Below, piece after piece: positions 8,211 to 16,871 of a DNA stretch of 64,000 nt. This DNA is from Maricaulis sp048270265 (GTDB lineage: Bacteria > Pseudomonadota > Alphaproteobacteria > Caulobacterales > Maricaulaceae): assembly GCF_048270265.1 (NCBI RefSeq), contig NZ_JBLWTD010000016.1, forward strand, positions 3,720 through 67,719. The letters run 5' to 3'. Position numbers and translations under genes: made by a program. Numbering within the stretch: position 1 is the first letter of the stretch; every line of letters starts with the position of its first letter. The notes below the pieces were generated by a model, which saw only the letters and a list, made by a program, of their open reading frames with translations, was not told where the DNA came from and did no database searches.

Positions 8211-9143
8211 ATGACCCTCCGCCTCGCCTTCATGGGAACGCCCGACTTTGCGGTCCGCTCGCTCGCCGAGATCGCTGCAGCGGGGCACGAGATCGTGCGC
8301 GTCTATACCCAGCCGCCGCGCAAGCGCGGACGTGGCCAGTCGGAGCAGAAGACGCCGGTGCACCAGCTGGCCGAACTATTGGGAATTCCCGTCTCCACCC
8401 CTGGCAGCTTTAGGGATGATGCGGTGCTCGAGGCGTTCGAGTCTCTCGATCTTGATGCCGCCATCGTCGTCGCCTTCGGGCAAATCCTGCCACAACGGGC
8501 GCTGGATGCGCCGCGCCTGGGCTGCCTGAATCTGCACGGATCCCTGCTCCCACGCTGGCGCGGGGCGGCGCCGATCCAGCGCGCGATCATGGCCGGCGAT
8601 AGCCAGACCGGTGTCCAGATCCAGCAGATGGAAGCCGGGCTGGATACCGGCCCGATCCTGCTGTCCGAAACCGTTGCCATCAGCGAAACCGACACCGCCG
8701 CCAGTCTGCACGACAGGCTGATGGATGTCGGCGCCCTGATGTGGCCGCGCGCCCTGGCGGCGCTCGAACGCGGCTCCTTGCAGGCGGTGCCGCAAGCGGA
8801 AGATGGCGTCACCTACGCCAAAAAGATCACGCCGGAGGAGGCGCGCATCGACTGGTCGCGCCCGGCGGCGGAACTCTCGCCGCACATCCGTGGCCTCTCG
8901 CCCTTTCCCGGCGCCTGGTTCGAGCTGGCGACCGAGAAGGGGCCCGTTCGGGTCAAGGTCCTGCTTGCGGCCAGCGAGGCGGGCGAGGGCGCGCCCGGCA
9001 CGGCGCTCGACGACAAGCTTCTGATCGCCTGTGGTTCCGGTGCCCTGCGCCTGCTGCGTCTGCAGCGCGAGGGCAAGGGGGCGATGAAGGCGGAGGACTT
9101 CCTGCGCGGCACCGCTGTGCCGGCCGGAACGGTGCTGGGCTGA
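8211..9143 (+). CDS. fmt: Methionyl-tRNA formyltransferase
   Basis: Formylates Met-tRNAi before initiation. The protein has 310 residues, the family norm. The 10-formyl-THF-binding catalytic core is intact: LNLHGSLLPRWRGAAPIQRA contains the Asn/His pair, and QQMEAGLDTGPIL contains the catalytic Asp. The N-terminus MTLRLAFMGTPDFAVRSL is canonical. The C-terminal OB-like domain follows residue 205. The stop overlaps the truA start as TGATG. The fmt-truA pair is normal for alphaproteobacteria. Confidence 0.97.
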   Translation: MTLRLAFMGTPDFAVRSLAEIAAAGHEIVRVYTQPPRKRGRGQSEQKTPVHQLAELLGIPVSTPGSFRDDAVLEAFESLDLDAAIVVAFGQILPQRALDAPRLGCLNLHGSLLPRWRGAAPIQRAIMAGDSQTGVQIQQMEAGLDTGPILLSETVAISETDTAASLHDRLMDVGALMWPRALAALERGSLQAVPQAEDGVTYAKKITPEEARIDWSRPAAELSPHIRGLSPFPGAWFELATEKGPVRVKVLLAASEAGEGAPGTALDDKLLIACGSGALRLLRLQREGKGAMKAEDFLRGTAVPAGTVLG

Positions 9144-9886
9144 TGCCGCGCTACAAGCTCACCCTGGAATATGACGGCACGCCATTCTACGGCTGGCAGT
9201 GGCAGGATCACGGCCCGTCCGTGCAGGGCTCGCTGCAACGCGCGGCGCTGGCGCTCAATGGCGCGCCGGTGATCGTTCAGGGCGCGGGCCGCACCGATAG
9301 CGGTGTGCACGCGCTGGGGCAGGTGGCGCATCTCGATCTCGACAAGGATCTGCGTTGCGACCGGGTGCGCGATGCGCTCAATCACCATCTGCGTCCCGAT
9401 CCGATTGCCGTGCTCGAGGCCGAGAAGGTCGGCGAGGATTTTCACGCCCGTTTCTCGGCCACCAAGCGGCATTATCTCTACCGCCTGATCGACCGCCGCT
9501 CGCCGCTCACCCTCGACAAGGGCCAGATCTGGCGCGTGCCGCAACGGCTCGATAGCGATGCCATGCATGCGGCGGCGCAGATGCTGGTGGGCAGCCATGA
9601 TTTTTCCACCTTCCGCGATGCGCAATGCCAGGCGGAAAGCCCGGTCAAGACGCTCGACGAGATCCGTGTTTCGCGCATTGGCGAGGAGGTACAGGTGACC
9701 TGCTCGGCGCGCTCCTTCCTGCACCGCCAGGTGCGCTCTTTTGTCGGCTCCCTGGTCGAGGTCGGGGTCGGCAAATGGTCGCTGCGCGATTTCAAGGCCG
9801 CGCTTGATGCGGCCGATCGCAAGCGTTGCGGCCCGGTGGCTCCGTCGGACGGGCTCTATCTGGTGGCCGTGGATTATCCGGACTGA
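9143..9886 (+). CDS. truA: tRNA pseudouridine(38-40) synthase
   Basis: TruA, 247 residues. It isomerises uridines 38-40 in the anticodon arm of tRNA. The catalytic Asp is in GAGRTDSGVHALGQVAH, and the RNA-binding FLHRQVRSFVGSLVEVG is present. The start chosen is the ATG of MPRYKLTLEYDGTPFYGWQ, which overlaps the fmt stop by one base; this is the family's standard N-terminus. Longer upstream readings in this frame are antisense-like extensions through fmt. Confidence 0.97.
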   Translation: MPRYKLTLEYDGTPFYGWQWQDHGPSVQGSLQRAALALNGAPVIVQGAGRTDSGVHALGQVAHLDLDKDLRCDRVRDALNHHLRPDPIAVLEAEKVGEDFHARFSATKRHYLYRLIDRRSPLTLDKGQIWRVPQRLDSDAMHAAAQMLVGSHDFSTFRDAQCQAESPVKTLDEIRVSRIGEEVQVTCSARSFLHRQVRSFVGSLVEVGVGKWSLRDFKAALDAADRKRCGPVAPSDGLYLVAVDYPD

Positions 9887-9896
9887 GGCCTGGGGC

Positions 9897-10478
9897 CTAG
9901 CCGGCCGACGCGCCGGGTGTCATCGCGAGGCTCAGGCCAATGAGCAGGAATTCCGATGCCAGCAGTGGCACGGCCGCCGCCGCCGCCGAGGTCAGGGTGG
10001 GTTGGCCCAGGGCGATATAGGCGATGCGCCAGTGCACCAGAATCCGCAGATATCGGTATAGCCAGAGCAGTATGGCGATCAGCTGCAAATTGATCAGGCC
10101 GGCCATGAACAGGGTGTAGATCGTGGCCTGGATCGCAAACAGGATGATCGAACTCCAATTGTGCAACACCACCCAGGCGGCCCAGCGGCCTCGCGCGCCG
10201 ACAATGCTCGCCGCCAGCGCTGCCGCGAGCGGGAATACCACCCAGGACAGGGAATAGACGAGGAAGTCCTCGAGCCCGTAGACGCGTTCGCCATTGGAGC
10301 CGTGCCAGGCACTGAGCAGGCTGAGTGTGACCAGGGGCAGGGCAAAAATCGCCGCCGAGAAGGAACGCCACAACCCGCCCATCGACGTGTTGAAATTCTC
10401 CTCCCAGCCCTCCTTGAAGGTCAGGATGCGCCAGCATCCCTGCACCGCAAGCCAGGCCTCCGCGACCAGTCTGATCAT
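9897..10478 (-). CDS. Hypothetical integral membrane protein
   Basis: Protein of 193 residues with about four or five hydrophobic helices (LPLVTLSLLSAWHG, FLVYSLSWVVFPLAAALAAS, LFAIQATIYTLFMAGLINLQ, ASEFLLIGLSLAM). The N-terminal cytoplasmic part has WRILTFKEGWEENFNTS. I recognise no transport motif. The start (MIRLVAEAWLAVQG) overlaps the dapE stop as ATGA, so it is translationally coupled to dapE as the second gene of that unit. That pairing may be conserved in relatives but says little about function. Confidence 0.75.
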   Translation of the reverse strand: MIRLVAEAWLAVQGCWRILTFKEGWEENFNTSMGGLWRSFSAAIFALPLVTLSLLSAWHGSNGERVYGLEDFLVYSLSWVVFPLAAALAASIVGARGRWAAWVVLHNWSSIILFAIQATIYTLFMAGLINLQLIAILLWLYRYLRILVHWRIAYIALGQPTLTSAAAAAVPLLASEFLLIGLSLAMTPGASAG

Positions 10479-11641
10479 GCCGGCGTGTCCGTGAAATAGC
10501 GGGCGAGGATGCGGGTATAGATGCGGGTCAGCGTTTCCAGGTCGGCCACCGGCACGCATTCATCGATCTTGTGCATGCTGGCGCCCACCAGGCCGAATTC
10601 GGCGACAGGTCCGTATTTGTGGATGAAGCGGGCATCGCTGGTGCCGCCGCCGGTGGTGAGCGCGGCGCGGCGGCCGGTCTCGGCCTCGATCGCGTCCTGC
10701 AACAGGGTGGTGAAGGCTCCGGCCGGGGTCAGGAAGGCCTCGCCGGTGACATGGATATCGCAGACCACCTCGCCGTCGAAGGTCAGCGCCACCAGCGCCG
10801 CCTCATCCTCGATCCAGCGGGTCAGCTCGTCGCCGGTATGGGCGATATTGAAGCGGATATTGAAGCGCGCCTCGGCATGGCCCGGGATCACATTGGTGGT
10901 CGGATTGCCGACATCGATACTGGTGACCTCCAGATTGGAGGGCTGGAAATTCTCCGCGCCGTCATCGAGCAGGCGCGCGGTGAGGCGGCCGAGCAGGGTG
11001 AGCAAAGGCGGGATCGGGTTTTCCGCCCGTTCCGGATAGGCGACATGGCCCTGGCGGCCGGTGATGGAGATCCGGCAATTGAGACTGCCGCGCCGGCCCG
11101 ACTTGATCGTCTCGCCCATCGCGTTGGGATTGCTTGGTTCGCCAACCAGGCAATGATCGAAGCGCTCGCCCTCGGCGGCGAGCTGTTCCAGCGCCGCCTT
11201 GGTGCCATTGATCGCCATGCCCTCCTCATCGCCGGTGATCAGAAAGGCGATCGAGCCGTCCGGTTCGCCGTGCTCGTCGAGCAGACGCTGCACCGAGGCG
11301 ACCATGGCGGCGATGGCGCCTTTCATGTCGGCGGCGCCGCGGCCCCACAACACGCCCTCGACCGCCTCGGCGGCGAAGGGCGGGTGGGTCCATTTGGCGT
11401 CATTGCCCGGGGGCACGACATCGGTATGGCCGGCAAACATGAAACAGGGGGCTGCTGTGCCGCGGCGGGCATAGAGATTGTCGATCTCGCCGAAGGGCAG
11501 ACGCCGGCAGGCAAAGCCGAGGCTTTCCAGTGCCTGCTGCACCACATCCAGCGCTCCGGCATCGGCCGGGGTCACCGAGGGACAGCGGATCAGGCGCTGG
11601 GCGAGCGCGAGCGGATTGGAAAGATCGAGAGCTGTGTTCAT
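10475..11641 (-). CDS. dapE: Succinyl-diaminopimelate desuccinylase
   Basis: M20-family zinc hydrolase of the lysine/diaminopimelate pathway, 388 residues. It removes succinate from N-succinyl-LL-DAP. Metal and catalytic motifs are clear: FAGHTDVVPPG (His ligand and Asp), MKGAIAAMVAS, and LITGDEEGMAINGT (catalytic Glu pair). The start is MNTALDLSNPLALAQRLI; the upstream extension lacks family similarity. dapD, the enzyme two steps earlier, is 3.7 kb away on the same strand, with plus-strand genes between. Confidence 0.96.
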   Translation of the reverse strand: MNTALDLSNPLALAQRLIRCPSVTPADAGALDVVQQALESLGFACRRLPFGEIDNLYARRGTAAPCFMFAGHTDVVPPGNDAKWTHPPFAAEAVEGVLWGRGAADMKGAIAAMVASVQRLLDEHGEPDGSIAFLITGDEEGMAINGTKAALEQLAAEGERFDHCLVGEPSNPNAMGETIKSGRRGSLNCRISITGRQGHVAYPERAENPIPPLLTLLGRLTARLLDDGAENFQPSNLEVTSIDVGNPTTNVIPGHAEARFNIRFNIAHTGDELTRWIEDEAALVALTFDGEVVCDIHVTGEAFLTPAGAFTTLLQDAIEAETGRRAALTTGGGTSDARFIHKYGPVAEFGLVGASMHKIDECVPVADLETLTRIYTRILARYFTDTPA

Positions 11642-11691
11642 AATCGAAACATAGCCGGTTCGTCCGGCCGCGCCAGAACAAGGATGCAGCC

Positions 11692-12162
11692 ATGAGCAAG
11701 TTTGCCGTCGAGGATGTCGCTGAAATCTCGAAGAGCGGCTATCCCGCACCGTTCAACGAAGCCTGCAATGGCCGCCATACCCGCCGTCTCGGCGGGGCTG
11801 CCGGCCTGACCCAGTTCGGCGTCAACCAGGTCCGGCTCGAGCCCGGCGCCTGGTCATCCCAGCGCCATTGGCACACGCATGAGGATGAATTCGTCCAGAT
11901 CATCTCCGGCGAGGCGGTGCTGGTGATGGATGGCGGCGAGACCGTGATGCGTCCCGGTGATTGCGCCGGCTTCCGCGCCGGCGTCGAGGACGGGCATCAC
12001 CTGGTCAACCGCTCGGACGAGGATTGCATCTTCCTCGCCATCGGCACCCGCATCGACGCGGATGGCGCCGAATACCCCGATATCGACATGAGGGCCCTGC
12101 CGGAACGCTATGACCGGCCGGGCACGGGCACTTTCGTCCACAAGGATGGCACGCCTTATTGA
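11692..12162 (+). CDS. Cupin-domain protein
   Basis: Single-cupin protein of 156 residues. Motif 1 is WSSQRHWHTHEDEFVQIISGE (His, His, Glu ligands) and motif 2 is GDCAGFRAGVEDGHHLVNRS (His ligand), so a metal site is expected. The family includes sugar isomerases, dioxygenases and regulatory cupins; no substrate can be assigned. It is divergent from dapE with a 50-base gap and has an AAGGA ribosome site before the ATG. Confidence 0.85.
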   Translation: MSKFAVEDVAEISKSGYPAPFNEACNGRHTRRLGGAAGLTQFGVNQVRLEPGAWSSQRHWHTHEDEFVQIISGEAVLVMDGGETVMRPGDCAGFRAGVEDGHHLVNRSDEDCIFLAIGTRIDADGAEYPDIDMRALPERYDRPGTGTFVHKDGTPY

Positions 12163-12276
12163 TTCCATTTGAGTTTCTTTGAGCGCGCGGGTTGCGTTCG
12201 GCGCCATGCCCCCTAGGGTGACGCGGTCGCACCCTGCGGTAACTCTCCGAGAAAACCCAAGGTGTGGATCATCCTC

Positions 12277-12978
12277 ATGAAAAATTTCGCCATTGCGATC
12301 GCTGCGACCGCCGCATTATTCGGCTCAGTCGCCGATGCGCAAAAGGACGTGACAGCCACCGCGGCCGTCACACCTCGCGTCAGTCAGCCGGGCGAGGAAC
12401 TCCTCTTCATCGTGCGGGGTATCGAGTACAATTGTCTCGCGCGGCACCCGGATGGTGGAGTCTTCCGTGAGCCGTGTGTGGATGGCGCCACCAATCAGCA
12501 CTGGGGAATTTTGAGCGACCCCGGCGGCTATCGTCTGGTCCATCGCAATGGCGGATGCCTGAACCCCGGTGAACCCATGACCAGCCGCTATCTCGGGGCG
12601 GCCTACTTGGAAGCTTGCGCCCTGTCGCCCACTCAGGACATTAACCCGCGCCACCTGCTTGAGTCTCAGGACTACGTCCTGGTCATCCTCGATGGCGGGC
12701 GGCGCACTGTTATGCGTAGTGGGGAGCAACCGCGCGGCGAGAGGGTCATTGAGCGGTACTTCGCGCTGCGCCGGACGTTCAACTGGAGCGGATATGATGA
12801 ATTCCTCGTGGATGAACCCATCGGTGCGAACCCGGGCGAGGTGACGGGCTTCGGCGCCGGGAGGGTGCCCGTGCAGCATCCAACCCGCGCGTATTTTGAT
12901 GCCAATCAGGAAGGCCCGTCGTCGGAGCCTGATCGCCGGATCCTCTGGCAGATCATTGAGTACGAAGAGCCCGGCTGA
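12277..12978 (+). CDS. Secreted ricin-B-like hypothetical protein
   Basis: Protein of 233 residues with a signal peptide, MKNFAIAIAATAALFGSVADA, so exported. The region YNCLARHPDGGVFREPCV, then NQHWGI and YRLVHRNGGCLNPGE, resembles one repeat of a ricin-type beta-trefoil (paired Cys and QxW-like NQHWGI). The rest is not recognised. A GTG 15 bases upstream is another possible start but spoils the signal peptide. It stands alone between the cupin gene and a palindrome pair, and its base composition is somewhat less GC-rich than its neighbours. Confidence 0.65.
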   Translation: MKNFAIAIAATAALFGSVADAQKDVTATAAVTPRVSQPGEELLFIVRGIEYNCLARHPDGGVFREPCVDGATNQHWGILSDPGGYRLVHRNGGCLNPGEPMTSRYLGAAYLEACALSPTQDINPRHLLESQDYVLVILDGGRRTVMRSGEQPRGERVIERYFALRRTFNWSGYDEFLVDEPIGANPGEVTGFGAGRVPVQHPTRAYFDANQEGPSSEPDRRILWQIIEYEEPG

Positions 12979-13005
12979 GGCGCACCTGACCTCGCCCCAG
13001 GGTGA

Positions 13006-13167
13006 GGGACATGTACCTCTGGTACGTGTCCCGGGGAGGCAATCTTCTCTCGTTGAAGGGGCTGAATGCTCCTCTTGCCGAGCCTTGCCTTGGCTCTCGC
13101 ACAGAATTCCGTTGAGGACCAAAACAGAAATTTGCCCGATGGGACGCGCACCAGAGGTACACGTCCC
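13006..13167. repeat. Pair of REP-like palindromes in inverted order
   Basis: Two 27-base palindromes, at 13006-13032 and 13141-13167, each have 12-base arms beginning GGGAC and ending GTCCC around a 3-base loop. The first loop is TCT and the second AGA. Read on opposite strands the two units agree at 24 of 27 positions, so the pair forms a 162-base unit with palindromic ends, like a BIME or small MITE. The 108 bases between hold no convincing gene. It lies between convergent genes. Confidence 0.75.
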
Positions 13168-13178
13168 TCGTTCAGACC

Positions 13179-13535
13179 CTAGTGCGAGCGCCCGTGCGTC
13201 TCGCGATAGCGTTCCATCGAGATCGAGATCTTGAACGTCTCGCGATATTTGGGTGAGCCCACCGGGCGGGGCGGGTGCTGGGCTGTCAGGGCGAGGATGC
13301 GCTCCAGCGTGTCGTGGGCGGCGCCGCTCTGGCCGGCACCGATATAGGCGTGCAGCTCGACCAGCGCGTCGGACAGCGGATCGCCGCCGCGGATGATGAA
13401 ATAGGGCTCATTGGCATCGAGCCGCTTGAGGACATCGAATTCCGACGGGTTGTTGGCGGAGCCGTAGGGCGCGGTCGGATCGGCAGCATCCGGATTGGTC
13501 TTGGCTTTCACATCGCTCACGGCAATTTCCTTCAT
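13179..13535 (-). CDS. Small hypothetical protein
   Basis: Protein of 118 residues with no signal peptide or membrane segment. Notable stretches are NPSEFDVLKRLDANEPYFII, RGGDPLSDALVELHAYIGAG and YRETFKISISMERYRETHGR. It looks like a soluble, alpha-helical cytoplasmic protein; I do not recognise the family. It ends just beside the second REP-like palindrome and is divergently placed from the flavoprotein gene. Confidence 0.65.
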   Translation of the reverse strand: MKEIAVSDVKAKTNPDAADPTAPYGSANNPSEFDVLKRLDANEPYFIIRGGDPLSDALVELHAYIGAGQSGAAHDTLERILALTAQHPPRPVGSPKYRETFKISISMERYRETHGRSH

Positions 13536-13646
13536 GGTTCTTCGCTGGCGGGTATTGCATCAGATTCGAGCGTCCCGCGACAGGGCCGCATCAGCGCACT
13601 GGGCGGGATTCTGGCTGTTTCGCCGTGGAAAGACTAGAAGTCGCCC

Positions 13647-14924
13647 ATGACCGAACAATCTTCCAGACAAATCGCCATCATTGGTGGCGGCCCCGCCGGC
13701 CTGATCGCCGCCGAACGGCTCAGCGCCCGCGGCCACGCCGTCACCGTTTACGAGCGCATGCCGACTCTGGGGCGCAAATTCCTCATGGCCGGGCGTGGCG
13801 GGCTCAACCTGACCCATAGCGATGACCGCGAGGCCTTTGTCGCGCGCTATCGCGAGGCCACCGGCTGGATGTCGTCCTGGCTGGAAATCTTCACCCCCGC
13901 GGATCTGTGCGCCTGGGCCGAGAGCCTGGACCAGCCGACCTTTGTCGGCACCAGCGGTCGTGTCTTTCCCAAGGCGATGAAGGCCTCGCCGCTGCTGCGC
14001 GCCTGGATCGCCCGGCTCGATGCCCAGGGCGTGCAGTTCCGCATGCGTCATGAGTGGGCAGGCTGGGGCGAGGACGGCGAATTGTTGTTCAACACGCCTG
14101 ACGGGGAGATCACTATCGACAAGCCCGACGCCACATTGCTGGCGCTCGGCGGTGCCAGCTGGCCCAGGCTCGGTTCGGATGGTGGCTGGGCCGATAGGCT
14201 GCGCGCTCGCGATGTCGAGGTGCATGAGCTGGCCGCGACCAATTGCGGTGTCCAGATCGCCTGGAGCGAGATCATGAAATCGCGCTTCGCCGGCCAGCCG
14301 CTGAAGACGATCTCGATCAGCCTGAATGGCGAAACCGTGCGCGGCGAGGCGATGATCTCGGAATACGGGCTGGAAGGCGGCGCGGTCTATGCGCTCTCCA
14401 CCCCGATCCGCAAGGCGCTGGCCACCGGTTATCCGGTAACGGCGACGATCGATCTGCGGCCCAATCACAGGATTGGCGAGATCACCGAGCGGATCGCGTC
14501 GGCGAAAAAGGGCCAGTCGCTGGCCAATACACTGCGCAAGGCCGGCCTGTCACCGCAGGCGATCGGCCTGCTGCGCGAGAGCGGTGAACTGCCCGGCGAG
14601 CCGGCCGATCTGGCCCGTCGGATCAAGGCGACGCCGGTCACCATCACCGCCCAGACCGGACTGGAACGCGCGATTTCCTCGGCCGGCGGCATTGCCCGCG
14701 AAGGGCTTGATATCGGCCTGATGCTCAAAGCCCTGCCGGGCGTCTTCGTCGCCGGCGAGATGATCGACTGGGAAGCGCCGACCGGTGGCTATCTCCTGCA
14801 GGGCTGTTTCTCGACCGGCATCGCTGCGGCACGCGGGATCGAGGTCTGGATGGGGCTGCAGACGCAGCCGGAAGACGTGGCAGTGTCCGGGGTCGTGGCT
14901 GACGAAGGCCCCCACACCGAATAA
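13647..14924 (+). CDS. HI0933/BaiN-type flavoprotein (NAD(P)/FAD oxidoreductase)
   Basis: Protein of 425 residues. An N-terminal Rossmann motif for FAD (IAIIGGGPAGLIAAERLSAR) is followed by the family's GRKFLMAGRGGLNLTHS. The insert domain lies at about residues 190-340, and the C-terminal FAD-closing segment is VAGEMIDWEAPTGGYLLQG. It fits the HI0933-like family, whose members are flavoproteins of mostly unknown physiological substrate. Length is normal and no key residue appears missing. It is a single-gene unit. Confidence 0.9.
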   Translation: MTEQSSRQIAIIGGGPAGLIAAERLSARGHAVTVYERMPTLGRKFLMAGRGGLNLTHSDDREAFVARYREATGWMSSWLEIFTPADLCAWAESLDQPTFVGTSGRVFPKAMKASPLLRAWIARLDAQGVQFRMRHEWAGWGEDGELLFNTPDGEITIDKPDATLLALGGASWPRLGSDGGWADRLRARDVEVHELAATNCGVQIAWSEIMKSRFAGQPLKTISISLNGETVRGEAMISEYGLEGGAVYALSTPIRKALATGYPVTATIDLRPNHRIGEITERIASAKKGQSLANTLRKAGLSPQAIGLLRESGELPGEPADLARRIKATPVTITAQTGLERAISSAGGIAREGLDIGLMLKALPGVFVAGEMIDWEAPTGGYLLQGCFSTGIAAARGIEVWMGLQTQPEDVAVSGVVADEGPHTE

Positions 14925-15325
14925 TCGCGCCCGGCGTTTCATTCCTGCCTGCCCGGGTTATTCCTGGCCCGGGTATTCCTGTCTTCTCCGCCCCCTGGCG
15001 GCGCGGGGTTATAGTCATGCGGATTTCGCTCTTTGACACCGTGGATGGATCACCAAAAACGCGCCCGCGCCGCGCCGGAATACCCGCGGCGGCGGGCATT
15101 GGCCTGGCGCAAATCCGGTCTCGCAATGGCAGGCTGACAGCCTCTGTCACACCTCCAGTCATCGCGTCCGGGCCTTTGCCGGCAGGGCTGAAGCCCAATA
15201 ATGACAGAGTGGCAGACTGGCAGTGTTTTTCCCGCGCAAGCGGAACAGACACACTCTGCCGCCCCCGGGCTGGCCCGGCTGTCATACCCGCCAAGGCGTG
15301 ACGGAAACCGGCGCGTCAGACGAAT
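14925..15325. other. Gene-free stretch with short repeats
   Basis: No credible gene lies in these roughly 400 bases between the convergent flavoprotein and dapD genes. Near the left end the octamer ATTCCTGN followed by C occurs three times (14941, 14960, 14975), with CCCGGG between copies. Farther on, CTGACAG / CTGTCAC words and TGACAG recur around 15130-15210, recalling the stretch near 34.8 kb. No T-tailed hairpin was found. Confidence 0.6.
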
Positions 15326-16150
15326 CTAGCGGAGCAGCTCATTGATCGAGGTTTTCGAGCGGGTCTGGGCATCGACGCGCTTGACGATCACGGCGCAGGC
15401 CAGTGACGGTCCGCCCTTGGGATCGGGCAAGGTGCCGGGCACCACGACCGACCAGGCCGGGATCTCGCCGCGCGTGATCTCGCCGGTGGCGCGGTCGACG
15501 ATCTTGGTCGACTGGCCGAGGAAAACCCCCATCGAGATCACCGCGCCGGTGCGCACGATGACGCCTTCGGCGACTTCGGAACGGGCGCCGATGAAGACGT
15601 CGTCCTCGATGATGACGGGACCCGCCTGCAAGGGCTCCAGCACGCCGCCAATGCCGACACCGCCGGAGATATGCACCCGCTTGCCGATCTGGGCGCAGGA
15701 GCCAACCGTCGACCAGGTATCGACCATCGTGCCTTCATCAACAAAGGCGCCGAGATTGACATAGGAGGGCATCAGCACGACGCCCGGCGCAATATAGGCG
15801 CCGCGGCGCACGGCGCAGGGTGGTACGGCGCGGAAACCCGCCGCCTTGAATTCGGCCTCGCCCCAGCCCTCGAACTTCGACGGCACCTTGTCCCACCAAC
15901 CGGCGCCGGCAACGCCGCCATCAATCAAACCCATCGGGTTGAGACGGAAGCCCAGCAGGACGGCCTTTTTCAGCCATTGATTGACGGTCCAGTCACCATT
16001 GCCCGCCTGTTCGGCAACGCGGGCCTTGCCGCTGTCGAGCAGCTGGATCGCGGCCTCGACGGCCTCGCGAATTTCGCCCGTCGTGTCGGTCGAGACCGAG
16101 TCGCGATTGTCCCAGGCGGATTCGATGATGGTCTGGATCGGGTCAGTCAT
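15326..16150 (-). CDS. dapD: Tetrahydrodipicolinate N-succinyltransferase
   Basis: DapD, 274 residues, the normal length. It transfers succinyl from succinyl-CoA to tetrahydrodipicolinate in DAP synthesis. The N-terminal helical domain has AAIQLLDSGKARVAE. The middle is a left-handed beta-helix of hexapeptide repeats (GVVLMPSYVNLGAFVDEGTM, IGKRVHISGGVGIGGVLEP), and DDVFIGARSEVAEGVIV follows. The start overlaps the end of the HAD gene by eight bases, suggesting co-transcription with the upstream genes back towards rpmH. Confidence 0.97.
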   Translation of the reverse strand: MTDPIQTIIESAWDNRDSVSTDTTGEIREAVEAAIQLLDSGKARVAEQAGNGDWTVNQWLKKAVLLGFRLNPMGLIDGGVAGAGWWDKVPSKFEGWGEAEFKAAGFRAVPPCAVRRGAYIAPGVVLMPSYVNLGAFVDEGTMVDTWSTVGSCAQIGKRVHISGGVGIGGVLEPLQAGPVIIEDDVFIGARSEVAEGVIVRTGAVISMGVFLGQSTKIVDRATGEITRGEIPAWSVVVPGTLPDPKGGPSLACAVIVKRVDAQTRSKTSINELLR

Positions 16151-16871
16151 GGGCGGTCTCCGGTGTCGTGGATGTCCGCATTTCGCCCAGGAAGGTCGTC
16201 AGACAGTCGGCGGCGAAATGGACATGGTCGGGATCTTCGCCGGCAAGGCTGTGATCTTCCGTTCGCAGGCCTTCCTTCGCGCGGATCAGCACGGTTGTGA
16301 ACCCCATTTCATGGGCGGTTTTCAGATTGCGGACAGAATCCTCGAACAGGACCGAGCGTGGCACCGGCAGGTCGAAGCGGGCGGCGAAACGGTCAAAACC
16401 CTCGCGATGGGGTTTGGGCGTGAAGCCCGCCGCCTCGACGTCGAAAATGTCATCGAACAAATGGTCGATGCCCAGATGCGCCAGCACGTTCTCGGCATGT
16501 TTCAGCGAGCCATTGGTGTAGACCAGACGCTTGCCGGGCAGGGCGCCGAGATGGCGGATCAGTTCGGGATTGGCCGGGATGACGCTGTGGTCGATATCGT
16601 GCACGAAGTCGAGATATTCGCGGATATCGAGCGGATGGTTGGCCATCAGCCCGTGAAGGGTCGTGCCATAGTCACGCCAGTAGGACTTCTGCAGCAGCCG
16701 GGCCTCGTCATGGGGCAAGTCGAGCAGGCGGGCGACATATTCGGTCATGCGGGCGCTGACCTGGGCCATGACCGGCGCATCGGACGGGTAGAGCGTGTCG
16801 TCGAGATCAAACACCCAGTGATCGATATGGGTCAGGTCGGGGCGGTCAGCGGTCACGTCTTGGGCCTGCAA
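16143..16871 (-). CDS. HAD-family pyrimidine 5'-nucleotidase-like phosphatase
   Basis: Protein of 242 residues with all four HAD motifs: WVFDLDDTLYPSD (nucleophile Asp), VYTNGS (motif II), the Lys of FTPKPHREGF (III) and LFEDSVRNLKTAHEMG (IV). The cap domain, with YLDFVHDIDHS, fits the SDT1/pyrimidine 5'-nucleotidase group that is common next to dapD in alphaproteobacteria. The first ~15 residues precede the HAD core, so the true start could be slightly later; as drawn it overlaps the DUF1036 gene by 26 bases. Confidence 0.88.
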   Translation of the reverse strand: MQAQDVTADRPDLTHIDHWVFDLDDTLYPSDAPVMAQVSARMTEYVARLLDLPHDEARLLQKSYWRDYGTTLHGLMANHPLDIREYLDFVHDIDHSVIPANPELIRHLGALPGKRLVYTNGSLKHAENVLAHLGIDHLFDDIFDVEAAGFTPKPHREGFDRFAARFDLPVPRSVLFEDSVRNLKTAHEMGFTTVLIRAKEGLRTEDHSLAGEDPDHVHFAADCLTTFLGEMRTSTTPETAHD

